The notes under the pieces are model-generated. The model had not been told where the DNA came from and searched no databases. It was given only the letters and a program-made list of their open reading frames with translations. A program made the translations under genes and the position numbers. Positions 26,170-34,806 of a stretch of DNA of 64,000 nucleotides are shown in pieces (within the stretch, counting starts at the first letter, position 1; every line of letters begins with the position of its first letter). This stretch comes from Bradyrhizobium sp. WD16 (GTDB lineage Bacteria > Pseudomonadota > Alphaproteobacteria > Rhizobiales > Xanthobacteraceae), in NCBI RefSeq assembly GCF_024181725.1, contig NZ_CP028908.1, positions 4,639,501 to 4,703,500 of the forward strand. Reading direction: 5' to 3'.

Positions 26170-27351
26170 TAGTGTTCCGTCTCGCAAATCAGTTTAAATA
26201 ATCTTGGTTGCTTCGGGCAAGCAGGAGCTGAGAGGATGGCGCGTCCCGTCAAGGTACTTACCGCCGATGCGGAGACACGGGCTGAACTCCAACGGAGGGC
26301 CAATGCTCCGACCAGTGCGCATCGCGATCGTTTTCGAGCAAAAATTATTCTGCTGCGTCTGGAGGGGGTGAAAATCGAGCTCGTCGCCGAGCAGATGGAT
26401 ACATCGATGCCAACGGTGTCGACATGGTCCAGCCGGTTCGAGGCACACGGGCTCGACGGCCTCGACGACAAGGGCGGACGCGGACGCAAGCCCTCGATTA
26501 CAGAGAAGAAAATCGAGCGTGTCATCACCGATGCCACGCGTCCGCCGAAGAACCGCAAGCGTTGGAGCGTGCGCAGCATGGGCCGCCATGCCGGAGTATC
26601 GCACAGTACTGTGCAGCGGATCTGGTCAAAGAATGACTTGAAGCCCCACATTGTAAAGACGTTCAAGCTCTCGAATGATCCGGAGTTTGAGAAAAAGTTC
26701 TGGGACGTGATCGGGCTCTACCTCGATCCGCCAGCGAAGGCGCTGGTGTTATGCTGCGACGAGAAGAGCCAATGCCAGGCTCTGGAACGCACTCAACTTG
26801 GCTTGCCGCTTGCCCCGAAGCGTCCCCGGACAATGACTCACGATTACACCCGGCATGGCACGATTACGTTGTTTGCTGCCCTCGATGCGATGAAAGGCAA
26901 GTTGATCGCGCGCACCGAGGCGCGTCACACTCACATCGAATGGCTCAGGTTCCTGAAACAGATCAATCGCGAAACGCCCGAGGAACTCGACATCCATCTG
27001 ATCCAGGACAACTATGCCACGCATAAGCATCCAAAGGTCAAGGCTTGGCTCGCCCGTCACCCGCGCTTCAAGTCGCACTTCACGCCGACATCTTCGTCCT
27101 GGATGAACCTCGTCGAACGCTTCTTCGCTGATTTAACCGCCGACGTGATACGCTCGGGCAGCTTCGCTTCCATCGGCGAACTCGTCCGCGACATCGAAGC
27201 CTATCTCTCCGATCGCAATGCCGCCCCGAAGCCCTACACGTGGAGGGCCGAGGGCGCGGCCATCCTCGAAAAAATCAACCGCGCCCGCGCCGCCCTCGAC
27301 AAAATCGAGGCAGCGTGAGTTATTGCAAGGCAATTGAGAGTCAGGACACTA
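26170..27351 (+). mobile_element. IS630-family insertion sequence, apparently intact
   Basis: The element is about 1.18 kb and lies between TA dinucleotides at 26170-26171 and 27350-27351 (the duplicated target). The left end reads TAGTGTTCCGTCTCGCAAAT and the right end, reversed, TAGTGTCCTGACTCTCAATT: 14 of 20 positions agree. Inside is a single full-length transposase. TA duplication and D-D-E transposase are typical of the IS630/Tc1 group. Its ends also resemble the short palindromic units scattered in the window. Confidence 0.9.
26236..27318 (+). CDS. IS630-family transposase
   Basis: This 360-residue transposase is complete. The N-terminal helix-turn-helix pair covers AELQRRANAPTSAHRDRFRA and VAEQMDTSMPTVSTWSSRF. 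The catalytic triad is visible as the D in LVLCCDEKSQCQAL, the D in LIQDNYATHKHPKV and the E in SWMNLVERFFADLT; the spacing between the last two fits D-x34-E of the family. It starts 66 bases inside the left end. The lack of stops or frameshifts suggests recent activity. Confidence 0.95.
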   Translation: MARPVKVLTADAETRAELQRRANAPTSAHRDRFRAKIILLRLEGVKIELVAEQMDTSMPTVSTWSSRFEAHGLDGLDDKGGRGRKPSITEKKIERVITDATRPPKNRKRWSVRSMGRHAGVSHSTVQRIWSKNDLKPHIVKTFKLSNDPEFEKKFWDVIGLYLDPPAKALVLCCDEKSQCQALERTQLGLPLAPKRPRTMTHDYTRHGTITLFAALDAMKGKLIARTEARHTHIEWLRFLKQINRETPEELDIHLIQDNYATHKHPKVKAWLARHPRFKSHFTPTSSSWMNLVERFFADLTADVIRSGSFASIGELVRDIEAYLSDRNAAPKPYTWRAEGAAILEKINRARAALDKIEAA

Positions 27352-27363
27352 GGAGGTTTCCGC

Positions 27364-27441
27364 TTGCAGCTTCAATCGACGATTACCTGCCCCAGATGCA
27401 GCCACGAGGCCGTGGAGACCATGCCGGCCGACGCCTGCCAA
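27364..27441 (+). pseudogene. 5' remnant of a GDCCVxC zinc-ribbon gene
   Basis: Directly after the IS630 right end the frame reads LQLQSTITCPRCSHEAVETM and PADACQ, matching the start of small GDCCVxC-domain proteins (S-T-I-T-C-P-x-C-x-H-x-x-x-E-x-M-P-x-D-A-C-Q). The expected continuation F-x-Y-x-C-x-x-C and the GDCCVxC motif are absent; the sequence turns into unrelated Ser/Thr-rich coding. The gene is therefore broken, probably by a deletion around the IS or the FNR box. Confidence 0.6.
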
Positions 27442-27499
27442 CAAACGACGAGCACCTTGCCGTCAACGTCGGTAGCGTTGCGCATCGACCAATGCGGCG

Positions 27500-27513
27500 T
27501 TGATGCAAATCAA
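27500..27513 (+). promoter_or_regulatory. Perfect FNR/FixK box upstream of cytochrome b561
   Basis: TTGAT-GCAA-ATCAA is an exact match to the TTGAT-N4-ATCAA consensus. It is centred about 75 bases before the ATG of the cytochrome b561 gene, a distance compatible with a class II promoter and a short leader. Low-oxygen control is inferred. Confidence 0.75.
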
Positions 27514-27581
27514 CCTCTGGGAGGCATTCGCGTGAGAGCCTGGCCGCAACAATCAGGCGTGCTCTCTCAGGCGTGCTCTCA

Positions 27582-28322
27582 ATGTCCCGGACACCCTCTG
27601 AGCAATATCGCGTCTACAACGTGTGGGACGCCCCGACGCGGTGGTTCCATTGGATCAACGCACTCAGCGTGCTCGGCTTGATCATCGTCGGCGTTGTGCT
27701 GCTGAACGATGACACGCTTGGACTTTCGGCCGGCGGCAAAGTCCAGCTCAAGCAGATCCACGTAGCGCTCGGCTACGTCATGGCGTTGAATTTGATCTGG
27801 CGCTTTGTTTGGGCCTTCCTCGGAAACCGCTATGCGCGATGGCGTGCGATGTTGCCCTACGGGCCTGGCTACTGGGGCGCATTGCGCAGCTATGCCACGG
27901 CTTTCCTTTCCGGCGAGCCGCAACAATATGCCGGGCACAATCCGGCGGCGCGCATCGCGATCGTCCTTATACTGCTTCTGCTCGTCCTCCAGACCGCGAC
28001 GGGATTGATCCTGGCCGGGACTGACCTGTTCTGGCCGCCGCTCGGCGGATGGTTCGCCGGCTGGGTTGCTTCGACCGGTGTCGATCCGGCGTCGGTTTCG
28101 CCGCTGGCGTCGGATACGATGGATCAGGCTGCTTACAAGGCAATGCGCGCCTTCCGGTCCCCCATCGTGACGATCCACTTGTACGCGTTCTATGCGCTTG
28201 CGGCCGTCATTCTGACCCATCTCGCTGCGGTCATCGTGACCGAGATCCATGAGGGCGGCAGCATCACGTCGGCGATGTTCACTGGCCGTAAGATTCTCAA
28301 CCGGCCGCCGCAAGACGTATAG
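27582..28322 (+). CDS. Cytochrome b561 / Ni-Fe-hydrogenase-type cytochrome b
   Basis: The 246-residue membrane protein starts MSRTPSEQYRVYNVWDAPTR (a GTG nine bases earlier is possible). It has four or five transmembrane helices with haem-ligand histidines in RWFHWINALS, LKQIHVALGY, IVTIHLYAFYAL and ILTHLAAVI. The build is that of b-type cytochromes that pass electrons between quinone and a periplasmic or hydrogenase partner. No hydrogenase or partner gene is present, but a perfect FNR box precedes it and a broken zinc-ribbon gene lies before that. Confidence 0.85.
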   Translation: MSRTPSEQYRVYNVWDAPTRWFHWINALSVLGLIIVGVVLLNDDTLGLSAGGKVQLKQIHVALGYVMALNLIWRFVWAFLGNRYARWRAMLPYGPGYWGALRSYATAFLSGEPQQYAGHNPAARIAIVLILLLLVLQTATGLILAGTDLFWPPLGGWFAGWVASTGVDPASVSPLASDTMDQAAYKAMRAFRSPIVTIHLYAFYALAAVILTHLAAVIVTEIHEGGSITSAMFTGRKILNRPPQDV

Positions 28323-28351
28323 GCCCGAAGAGAGGCCGGTCGGCTGAGGTG

Positions 28352-28411
28352 GACCCGAGCATGGCGGCTCGCGAGAGAGCCGCCGCCGACTTGATCGACG
28401 GGCCGTTAGCC
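28352..28411 (+). pseudogene. Remnant of a second VYLVLDD-family gene
   Basis: The translated stretch DPSMAARERAAADLIDGPLA matches APSMADRESVIADLIDGQFT of the gene at 25744-26070, and the DNA agrees at roughly four bases in five over about 53 positions. No start or full domain surrounds it. It indicates that a copy of this gene once stood on each side of the cytochrome b locus. Confidence 0.6.
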
Positions 28412-28537
28412 GAAGAGCTTCCGCGCTTTCCGGTCAGCGAGGGCGGTCGAAAGAAAAAAAAGGGTGAGGCCGTTACCCTTAGCGTGACCTCGGCTGTTCT
28501 TGCCTGACCATCGGTAAAGCTAAGCGATTGATTTATT

Positions 28538-28613
28538 TGGTGAGCGCGGAGGGACTCGAACCCTCGACCCCATGATTAAAAGTCACGTGCTCTACCACCT
28601 GAGCTACGCGCTC
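28538..28613 (-). tRNA. tRNA-Lys (anticodon TTT)
   Basis: The minus strand reads GAGCGCG, TAGCTCAGGTGGTAGAGCA (D arm), an anticodon arm with ACTTTTAAT around anticodon TTT, GGTTCGAGTCC (T arm) and CGCGCTCACCA. The 7-bp acceptor stem pairs perfectly and CCA is encoded. A promoter in the AT-rich stretch upstream on that strand is not obvious. Confidence 0.95.
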
Positions 28614-28794
28614 ACTCGCCCCGGTGTGTAGGGGCCGGGTCCCTTGCGGTCAATAGTGTGGCGCGGTTTCCACCCCGGCCGGTGGCTGCCAGCCCCTTGA
28701 CCGTCCACAACAATCCGCCGGTCGGGGCGGAACAGCCGCCGTTGCGCGCCGGCCCATGGACCTCCGGCGGGCCGCCTGGACCGCCGGCCCCGCT

Positions 28795-31464
28795 TCAGGA
28801 CGCCTCGCTGCGGATGTCCGAGGCCACCGCCGGCGGGGCGCTGACGCTGCCGGGCAGGGGCAGGGCGACCTGGCGCAGGCCGATCAGCTCGGCGGTGCGG
28901 ATGCCGGTCTCGCGCCAGAAGGTGAAGGCGTTGAGCTTCGAATTCTCCAGCAGCGCGATCGCCACCGCCGACAGGAAGGGCAGGCTCTGCAGCAGCAGCA
29001 CGCCGGCGAAGATGTAGATCTCGGTGATCTGCTTCTGGCTGTTGGTGATGATCAGCACCGCGGCGCCGGCCCACAGCAGCACCCCGATCACCGCCTCCCA
29101 GAACGCCTGGAACTCGACCGACATGCGCGACAGGCCGCCCTTGGACGTGCGGGCGAAGGGCAGGTGCTCGGTGATCAGGCCGTTGGCGACGGCGCGCGCC
29201 ACCGTCCATTGCACCGACATCGCCGCCACCATGGCGCCCAGCATCTGGCCGATGCCGATCTTGACCCGCAGCCGGTAGAGCACGAGGAAGTGCATCGCCG
29301 AGACGATGAACGAGACGGCGATCGGCAGCGTCAGGATCTTGTCGGGAATGGCGATGTCGGCGAAGGCGACGATCGGCACCCAGACGAGGTTGAGGATCGC
29401 CACCACGACGCCGAGGCTCTCGGCGCCGAGCCAGTTCAGCCAGCCCAGGGTGAATTCGCGCTTCTGATCGGGGGTCAGGCGGCTGGCGCCGGGCAGGAAG
29501 CGCCGCCAGTGCTTCTTGACGATCTGGAAGCCGCCATAGGCCCAGCGGTGGCGCTGCTTGCGGAACGCCTCATAGGTGTCGGGCAGCAGGCCGAAGCCGT
29601 AGCGCTTGGTGGTATATTGGGTGGTCCAGCCGTTCTCGATGATGGCGAGGCCGAGGTCGGTGTCCTCGCAGATGGTGTCGCCGGCCCAGCCGCCGGCCAT
29701 GTCCATGGCGGCGCGGCGGATCAGGCACATGGTGCCGTGGACGATGATGGCGTCATATTCGTTGCGCTGGGCCATGCCGATGTCGAAGAAGCCGGCATAT
29801 TCGCCGTTCATGATGTAGTGCATCAGCGACCTGCCGCCGTCGCGGTGGTCCTGCGGCGCCTGGACGAGGCCGACCCGCGGGTCGGCGAAGGCGGGCACCA
29901 GCTCCTTGAGCCAGTCCTCGGTCACCACATAATCGGCGTCGATGATGCCGATGATCTCGGCATCGGGGGCGGTGCGGGCCATGGCGATGCGCAGCGCGCC
30001 GGCCTTGAAGCCCTGGACCTTCTCGGCATTGATGAAGACGAAGCGCTCGCCCAGCATCCGGCAGTGGTCCTGGATCGGCTGGGTGAAGGCGGGGTCGGGG
30101 GTGTTGTTGATGATCACCACGCATTCGAAATTCGGGTAGTCGAGGCGAGCGATCGCATCGAGGGTCTGCTTGAGCATCTCCGGCGGCTCGAAATAGGCCG
30201 GGATGTGGATCGACACCTTGGGGTAGACGCCGTCCCTGGGCGGCGGCAGGCCGTCCTTGATCAGCCGCCGGGGCGGACGGCCGAAGGCGATGGTCGCGAT
30301 CTCCTCGATCCGCGCCACGGCGATGACGATCAGCGGCACCAGCAGCACGAGGCCGAGCGTCAGGGCGAAGGCCGAGCCGAAGACGAAGTAATGGCCCTTC
30401 CAGTAGGCGAACACCGTCGAGGTCCAGGCGCCGACGCCGCAGGCCGCGGCCGACAGCACCGCCGCCTGCAACGCGGTCGGCCGTTGGAGGCGCAGGATCG
30501 GCAGCGACATCAGGATGCCGACCAGGATGGCGAGGGTGGCGAGCTTCCAGTAGTCGGGGTCGACCACCGGGCCGGTCCAGGCGAATTTCGGTTCGCGCGC
30601 GGCGTTGAAGATGCCCCAGTAGGGACCGACGCCGCCCTCGAAGAACTTCCAGGGCTGATCGATCGCCTCGACGATGTTGTATTCCATGCCGATGGCTTCG
30701 GCGCGGCTGACGAAATTGCGCAGCGTCACCGCCTGCTCGAACGGTCCGGGCGTGCCGGCCCGCAGATTGTAGCCGGCGCTCGGCCAGCCGAATTCGGCGA
30801 TGACGATGCGCTTGCCGGGGAAGGCGTCGCGCAGCTTCTGGTAGATGATCATCGCCTGGTCGACGGCCTGCTTCTCCGAGAAGCCTTCCCAGTAGGGCAG
30901 GATATGCGCGGCGATGAAGTCGACCGAGGAGGCGAGCTCGGGATGCTCGAGCCAGATGTTCCAGATTTCGCCGGTCGTCACCGGGACATTGGTCGACTTC
31001 TTCACCCGCTGGATCAGCTGGATGAGGTCCTCGACCTTCTGCTCGCCGCGATAGATGGTCTCGTTGCCGACGACGATGCCGTTGACGTTGCTGTTGCGCT
31101 TGGCGAGCTCGAGGGCCGACTGGATCTCGCGCTCGTTGCGTTCGGTGTGCTTGTCGATCCAGGCGCCGACCGTCACCTTGAGCCCGGCCTCGTGGGCGAT
31201 CGGCGGCACCAGTTCGACGCCGCCGGTGGAGGAATAGAGGCGGATGGCGCGGCTGATGGTCGACAGCGTCTTCAGGTCGGAGCGGATCTTCTCCACCGTC
31301 GGGATGTTGTCGACATCCGGGTGGCCGGTGCCATCGAACGGCGCATAGGAGACGCTGGGCAGGATGCCGCCGAAGTCGGGCGCCTGCTGCTTGTCGCGAA
31401 GCACGCCCCACAAGGCGGCGTGGACGGCGGTGACGAGAACGAGGACGGCGACAACTGCGCGCAT
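28795..31464 (-). CDS. ndvB: Cyclic beta-(1,3)/(1,6)-glucan synthase NdvB (GH17-GT2 fusion)
   Basis: This 889-residue membrane enzyme has a GH17-like N-terminal domain (residues about 35-300; acid/base E in VVGNETIYRG, nucleophile E in VIAEFGWPSAG), membrane helices, and a processive GT2 domain. The GT2 marks are IGIIDADYV (D-x-D), GDTICEDTDLGL (T-E-D type) and RKQRHRWAYGG (Q-R-x-R-W). Several helices follow. The fusion and length match Bradyrhizobium NdvB, which makes periplasmic cyclic glucans for osmoadaptation and symbiosis. ndvD lies behind its start and ndvC is divergent, as in the known three-gene locus. Confidence 0.9.
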   Translation of the reverse strand: MRAVVAVLVLVTAVHAALWGVLRDKQQAPDFGGILPSVSYAPFDGTGHPDVDNIPTVEKIRSDLKTLSTISRAIRLYSSTGGVELVPPIAHEAGLKVTVGAWIDKHTERNEREIQSALELAKRNSNVNGIVVGNETIYRGEQKVEDLIQLIQRVKKSTNVPVTTGEIWNIWLEHPELASSVDFIAAHILPYWEGFSEKQAVDQAMIIYQKLRDAFPGKRIVIAEFGWPSAGYNLRAGTPGPFEQAVTLRNFVSRAEAIGMEYNIVEAIDQPWKFFEGGVGPYWGIFNAAREPKFAWTGPVVDPDYWKLATLAILVGILMSLPILRLQRPTALQAAVLSAAACGVGAWTSTVFAYWKGHYFVFGSAFALTLGLVLLVPLIVIAVARIEEIATIAFGRPPRRLIKDGLPPPRDGVYPKVSIHIPAYFEPPEMLKQTLDAIARLDYPNFECVVIINNTPDPAFTQPIQDHCRMLGERFVFINAEKVQGFKAGALRIAMARTAPDAEIIGIIDADYVVTEDWLKELVPAFADPRVGLVQAPQDHRDGGRSLMHYIMNGEYAGFFDIGMAQRNEYDAIIVHGTMCLIRRAAMDMAGGWAGDTICEDTDLGLAIIENGWTTQYTTKRYGFGLLPDTYEAFRKQRHRWAYGGFQIVKKHWRRFLPGASRLTPDQKREFTLGWLNWLGAESLGVVVAILNLVWVPIVAFADIAIPDKILTLPIAVSFIVSAMHFLVLYRLRVKIGIGQMLGAMVAAMSVQWTVARAVANGLITEHLPFARTSKGGLSRMSVEFQAFWEAVIGVLLWAGAAVLIITNSQKQITEIYIFAGVLLLQSLPFLSAVAIALLENSKLNAFTFWRETGIRTAELIGLRQVALPLPGSVSAPPAVASDIRSEAS

Positions 31465-31678
31465 TCGCGACGAACCATACGGGACTGTCTTGTCGGGTCG
31501 CGAACCCGTCCCCAGCGGTTCGCACGCGGCTCATGGCATGCTCAGGCCATGCGACTTAACAACTCGGCTTTAACAACTCGTATGGCGCCGTGGCCTTTTC
31601 AGGGCGCGGCATCATGCGCCATGCAAAAAAGGTTCCGGCCCGTTCCGGTGCCGCGCCGCGCGTTTTTCGCGGCGCGAT

Positions 31679-32227
31679 CTATTTCGCCGGTGCAGGCGCG
31701 GCAGGTGCCGGAGCGGGTGCGGCCGGCGCCGGAACAGGAGCGGGCCCTGTTGCAGCCGCGGCCGGCTGAGGCTGCGCGTTCGGATTGACCCAGCAGGCGT
31801 GCACGCGGTTCGTCAGGCTGTCCGGGACCTTGGAATCGATGGTGCCGCCGAACCGGGTCAGGCAGCGGAAGGCCGCCTGGATGTGCCCGCCGGGGCAACC
31901 GAAACGGTCGTAGAGATCGAGATGGCGGAAAGCGGTGTCGAGATCGTCGCGCCACATCAGGCTGACCACCCGCCGGCCGAGCCAGACGCATTCGGGGTTG
32001 CCGGCCGGCCCGTTGATCGCCTGCGCGGCCTCGGCATATTCGTCGACCTTGCGCTGGCCATCCTTGGCGGCCGCAGCGGCGTCACCCTGCGCCGGCGGCT
32101 TCTGCTGATCCTGCGCCTTGAGGTCGCCGCTCTGGGCGATGGCGGCTCCGACACCGACCACCAGCGCGGCGCAGGACAGGGCGATGGCCCGGCAGGCCGC
32201 GACACGAAACTCAGTCAACGAACGCAT
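31679..32227 (-). CDS. ndvD: Beta-1,3/1,6-glucan biosynthesis protein (NdvD-like)
   Basis: The 182-residue reading starts MRSLTEFRVAACRAIALSCA with GGGGAC upstream; it has a signal peptide ending at about AAIAQ. The mature part has four conserved cysteines (NPECVWLGRRVVSLMWRDDL, RFGCPGGHIQAAFRC, HACWVNP) and then an Ala/Pro tail. It is a periplasmic protein located between ndvB and ndvC, which is where ndvD lies in Bradyrhizobium. The exact biochemical role of NdvD is unknown. Confidence 0.8.
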   Translation of the reverse strand: MRSLTEFRVAACRAIALSCAALVVGVGAAIAQSGDLKAQDQQKPPAQGDAAAAAKDGQRKVDEYAEAAQAINGPAGNPECVWLGRRVVSLMWRDDLDTAFRHLDLYDRFGCPGGHIQAAFRCLTRFGGTIDSKVPDSLTNRVHACWVNPNAQPQPAAAATGPAPVPAPAAPAPAPAAPAPAK

Positions 32228-32571
32228 GAAGTCCCCGACAAATTCGACTGCGGCACGCCCGCCGGTCCCGACCGATAACTGACGGCCCGGACCGCTTGCG
32301 TCGCCGTGGAAATGGGTCCCCAATGCGGCGACCACGCGTCGGCCGCATCCCCGGATTCCCATGCCGGGAATTTTTGATTTTGTCCAGCAAAGTCGGAAGT
32401 TTATGGCTCGTCTCCGGCGATTTGCCGGCGCAGTTGCGTTCAACACGCCGCGCGCGGGGACCGAAGCAGTGCCACAGCCCCGGTGAATGGCGGCTGAACG
32501 TGGTTGTCCACCGCTGATCGGGTGCGGCGGTCGACCGCAGGCGCGGTCTTGTCGCGATTCTTTGCTATGGC
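32228..32571. other. Divergent promoter region between ndvD and ndvC
   Basis: About 340 bases separating two divergent glucan genes. I see no clear promoter boxes or long repeats; a GC-rich composition with a short AT-rich patch at 32365-32405 is all that stands out. Confidence 0.5.
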
Positions 32572-34239
32572 TTGGCAGATTCGCGCCGACCGGCTAATCG
32601 ACCGGGACCGCCGGAGGACCTGCCAATTTCTTTTCGTCTGCCGTTCACGCTGCTCCTGATCTCCCTCAGCACTGTCGTTGCCGTCTGGTGGTGGCTCGCC
32701 GCCCCGGTGTCGCTGCCCCGCGCGCCGATCGATCCGGCGGCCAAGCTGGAATGTGTGTCCTACGCCCCGTTCCGGGGCGACCAGAATCCGCTCGAGCTGA
32801 CGATGCGGGTCTCGGCCGAGCAGATCGCCGAAGACCTCGCCCAGCTCGCCAAGATCACCAACTGCGTGCGCACCTATTCGGTCGACAACGGTGTCGATCA
32901 GGTCGCCGGCCTCGCCAAGAACGCCGGGCTGAAGGTGATCCAGGGCATCTGGCTCGGCTCCAATGCCGCGCGGAACAGGGCCCAGATCGCGACCGTCGTC
33001 CAGCTGGTGAAGGACTATCCGGACGTCATCACCTCGGTGGTGGTCGGCAACGAGGTGCTGCTGCGGGGCGAGATGACCGCCTCCGATCTCGCCGCGCTGA
33101 TCCGCACGGTGAAGGCCCAGGTCAGCGTGCCGGTGACCTATGCGGATGTCTGGGAATTCTGGCTGCGCTATCGCGAGGTCTATGACGCGGTCGATTTCGT
33201 CACCATCCATATCCTGCCCTATTGGGAGGATTTCCCGGTCCGCGCGAAATGGGCCGCGGCCCATGTCGATGCGATCCGCAAGCGCATGGCGGTGGCGTTT
33301 CCCGACAAGGAAATCCTGATCGGCGAGACCGGCTGGCCGAGCGCGGGACGGATGCGCGAGGGCGCGCTGCCGTCGCGCACCAATCAGGCGCGGGTCGTGG
33401 CCGAGATCCTCGATCTCGCCAAGCGCGAGGGCTTCCGCGTCAACCTGATCGAGGCCTATGACCAGCCCTGGAAGCGGCGGCTCGAGGGCACCGTCGGCGG
33501 CTATTGGGGCCTGATTGACGGCGATTCGCGGGCGCTGAAATATCCGCCCGGCGTGCCCATCAGCAACTATCCCTATTGGAAGTTGCAACTCGCCGCCGGC
33601 CTCGTGCTGTCGATGGCGGTGTTCGGCGCCGCCTTCTTCAGGTCCCGGCGCAAGCCATGGTCGCCGCGGGTGTCGTCATGGATCGCGGTGGCGATCTCGG
33701 CGACGGTCGCAGGCTCGCTGTTCGGCATCGCCGTCGACAAGCTGCTGTACGAAGGGCTGGACGGCAGCTGGGTGCAATGGGGGCTGCTGCTCGCCGCCGC
33801 CGTGATGGCGCCGATCCTGTCGGCGACAGCGTTGATGTCCGGGCTGCCGCTGCCGACCTTTCTCGAGGTGGTCGGGCCACGCCAGCAGCGCACCAACAGC
33901 CGTGTCGTCGCCGCCCTCGGCGTGACCGTGATCGTCACGGCACTGATCGCGGCCGAATCCGCGCTCGGCTTCGTGTTCGACCCGCGCTACCGCGATTTTC
34001 CCTTTGCCGCGCTGACCATGGTGGTCATCCCGTTCACGGCGCTGATGCTGCTCGACCGGCCGCGCAAGGGGCACCGCCCGATCGCCGAATCGTGCTTCGC
34101 CGGGCTCCTCGTCCTGTCGGTGGTCTATATCGGCTTCAACGAGGGGACGGCGAACTGGCAGTCGCTGTGGACCTGCGGCGCCTATCTGCTGCTCGCGCTC
34201 ACGCTGTGGCGGGCGCGGGTCGGGCAAAACCAAGAATGA
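32572..34239 (+). CDS. ndvC: Beta-(1,6)-glucan synthase NdvC-like (GH17 with membrane helices)
   Basis: The protein has about 555 residues: one N-terminal helix (FTLLLISLSTVVAVWWWLAA), a GH17-like domain with E in VVVGNEVLLRG and E in ILIGETGWPSAG, then about six C-terminal helices. It aligns end to end with the N-terminal part of NdvB in this window (both have a SYAPF start and HILPYWE-x-F). This build and size match NdvC, proposed to add beta-1,6 links. The start is uncertain: the first codon here is TTG without a good ribosome site, and GGAGG at about 32610 suggests a later or non-ATG start. Confidence 0.82.
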   Translation: MADSRRPANRPGPPEDLPISFRLPFTLLLISLSTVVAVWWWLAAPVSLPRAPIDPAAKLECVSYAPFRGDQNPLELTMRVSAEQIAEDLAQLAKITNCVRTYSVDNGVDQVAGLAKNAGLKVIQGIWLGSNAARNRAQIATVVQLVKDYPDVITSVVVGNEVLLRGEMTASDLAALIRTVKAQVSVPVTYADVWEFWLRYREVYDAVDFVTIHILPYWEDFPVRAKWAAAHVDAIRKRMAVAFPDKEILIGETGWPSAGRMREGALPSRTNQARVVAEILDLAKREGFRVNLIEAYDQPWKRRLEGTVGGYWGLIDGDSRALKYPPGVPISNYPYWKLQLAAGLVLSMAVFGAAFFRSRRKPWSPRVSSWIAVAISATVAGSLFGIAVDKLLYEGLDGSWVQWGLLLAAAVMAPILSATALMSGLPLPTFLEVVGPRQQRTNSRVVAALGVTVIVTALIAAESALGFVFDPRYRDFPFAALTMVVIPFTALMLLDRPRKGHRPIAESCFAGLLVLSVVYIGFNEGTANWQSLWTCGAYLLLALTLWRARVGQNQE

Positions 34240-34579
34240 GCAGGCCGATCGCGATCCCCGACAGCGCAATGTTGTAGAGGACGATGCCGAAACCGGCCAT
34301 CACGACGCCGGCGGTGAGGGTGACGATCGAGGGCCGCACGAGGTGCAGCGCCGCGATCACCAGCGCGGTGATGCCGAACACCGAATGGCGGAACAGGGCG
34401 GTGGCCAGCAGCCGCGTCTTGCATAGCGCGGTCTGCAGGCCGGCATCGCAGGCCAGCGCCACCGGCGAATATTCGACGGCGAGATAACGGATGTAGAGCG
34501 CATAGCCGACCGTGGAGAAGCCGACGATGAGCAGCCACTGCACCTGAAAGGCGGAGAGGCGGAACGGTTCTTTCATCAT
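34199..34579 (-). CDS. Small four-helix membrane protein overlapping the ndvC end
   Basis: This 126-residue frame (MMKEPFRLSAFQVQWLLIVG) has four hydrophobic helices and two cysteines (ACDAGLQTALCKTRL). Its stop lies inside the last 41 bases of the convergent ndvC gene. A palindromic TA-bounded element begins only 5 bases upstream of its ATG, so the native promoter and ribosome site may be displaced. The two cysteines at the outer face (C-D-A-G-L-x3-L-C) recall vitamin-K-epoxide-reductase-like or disulfide-linked small membrane proteins, but I cannot assign it. Confidence 0.65.
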   Translation of the reverse strand: MMKEPFRLSAFQVQWLLIVGFSTVGYALYIRYLAVEYSPVALACDAGLQTALCKTRLLATALFRHSVFGITALVIAALHLVRPSIVTLTAGVVMAGFGIVLYNIALSGIAIGLLILGFARPAPATA

Positions 34580-34583
34580 GTGC

Positions 34584-34660
34584 TAGTACCCTTGTTTCCG
34601 AAGTTCGTGAGTCGGTTGCGGCATCTTCCGGACACGAACTTCGGAAACAAGAGGGTACTA
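34584..34660. repeat. Palindromic TA-bounded element, family D, copy 1
   Basis: TAGTACCCTTGTTTCCGAAG at the left pairs with the reversed right end (CTTCGGAAACAAGAGGGTAC, then TA) over 26 bases with one extra base, leaving a centre of about 25 bases. It is followed by a 15-nt linker and copy 2. Likely a non-coding miniature transposon. Confidence 0.8.
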
Positions 34661-34675
34661 GAATCATAAATTTGC

Positions 34676-34750
34676 TAGTGCCCTTTGCTTTCCGAAGTTC
34701 GTGTAAGAGGTCGCCGCAAATGTAGCACGAACTTCGGAAAGAGGGCACTG
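34676..34750. repeat. Palindromic TA-bounded element, family D, copy 2
   Basis: TAGTGCCCTTTGCTTTCCGA at the left and CGAACTTCGGAAAGAGGGCA on the right form the arms; the final TA has mutated to TG. The 15-nt linker GAATCATAAATTTGC joins it to copy 1. It ends 57 bases past the stop of the SPOR protein gene. Confidence 0.78.
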
Positions 34751-34806
34751 GACTATGGTTCGGAACGACGCCGAGAGCAACCTCGCCGCCGGGGCTGCGA
34801 GCGCGA

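Noticed and set aside
28756-31788. Very long plus-strand open frame (about 1010 codons) opposite ndvB
   Set aside because: The translation is low-complexity, rich in Arg/Gly/Asp/His without any family motif, and mirrors the well-supported ndvB gene; it is a shadow of GC-rich third positions.
32605-32625. Non-ATG (ATT or CTG) start of ndvC after GGAGG
   Set aside because: Spacing fits, but rare start codons cannot be supported by sequence alone; recorded only as an uncertainty.
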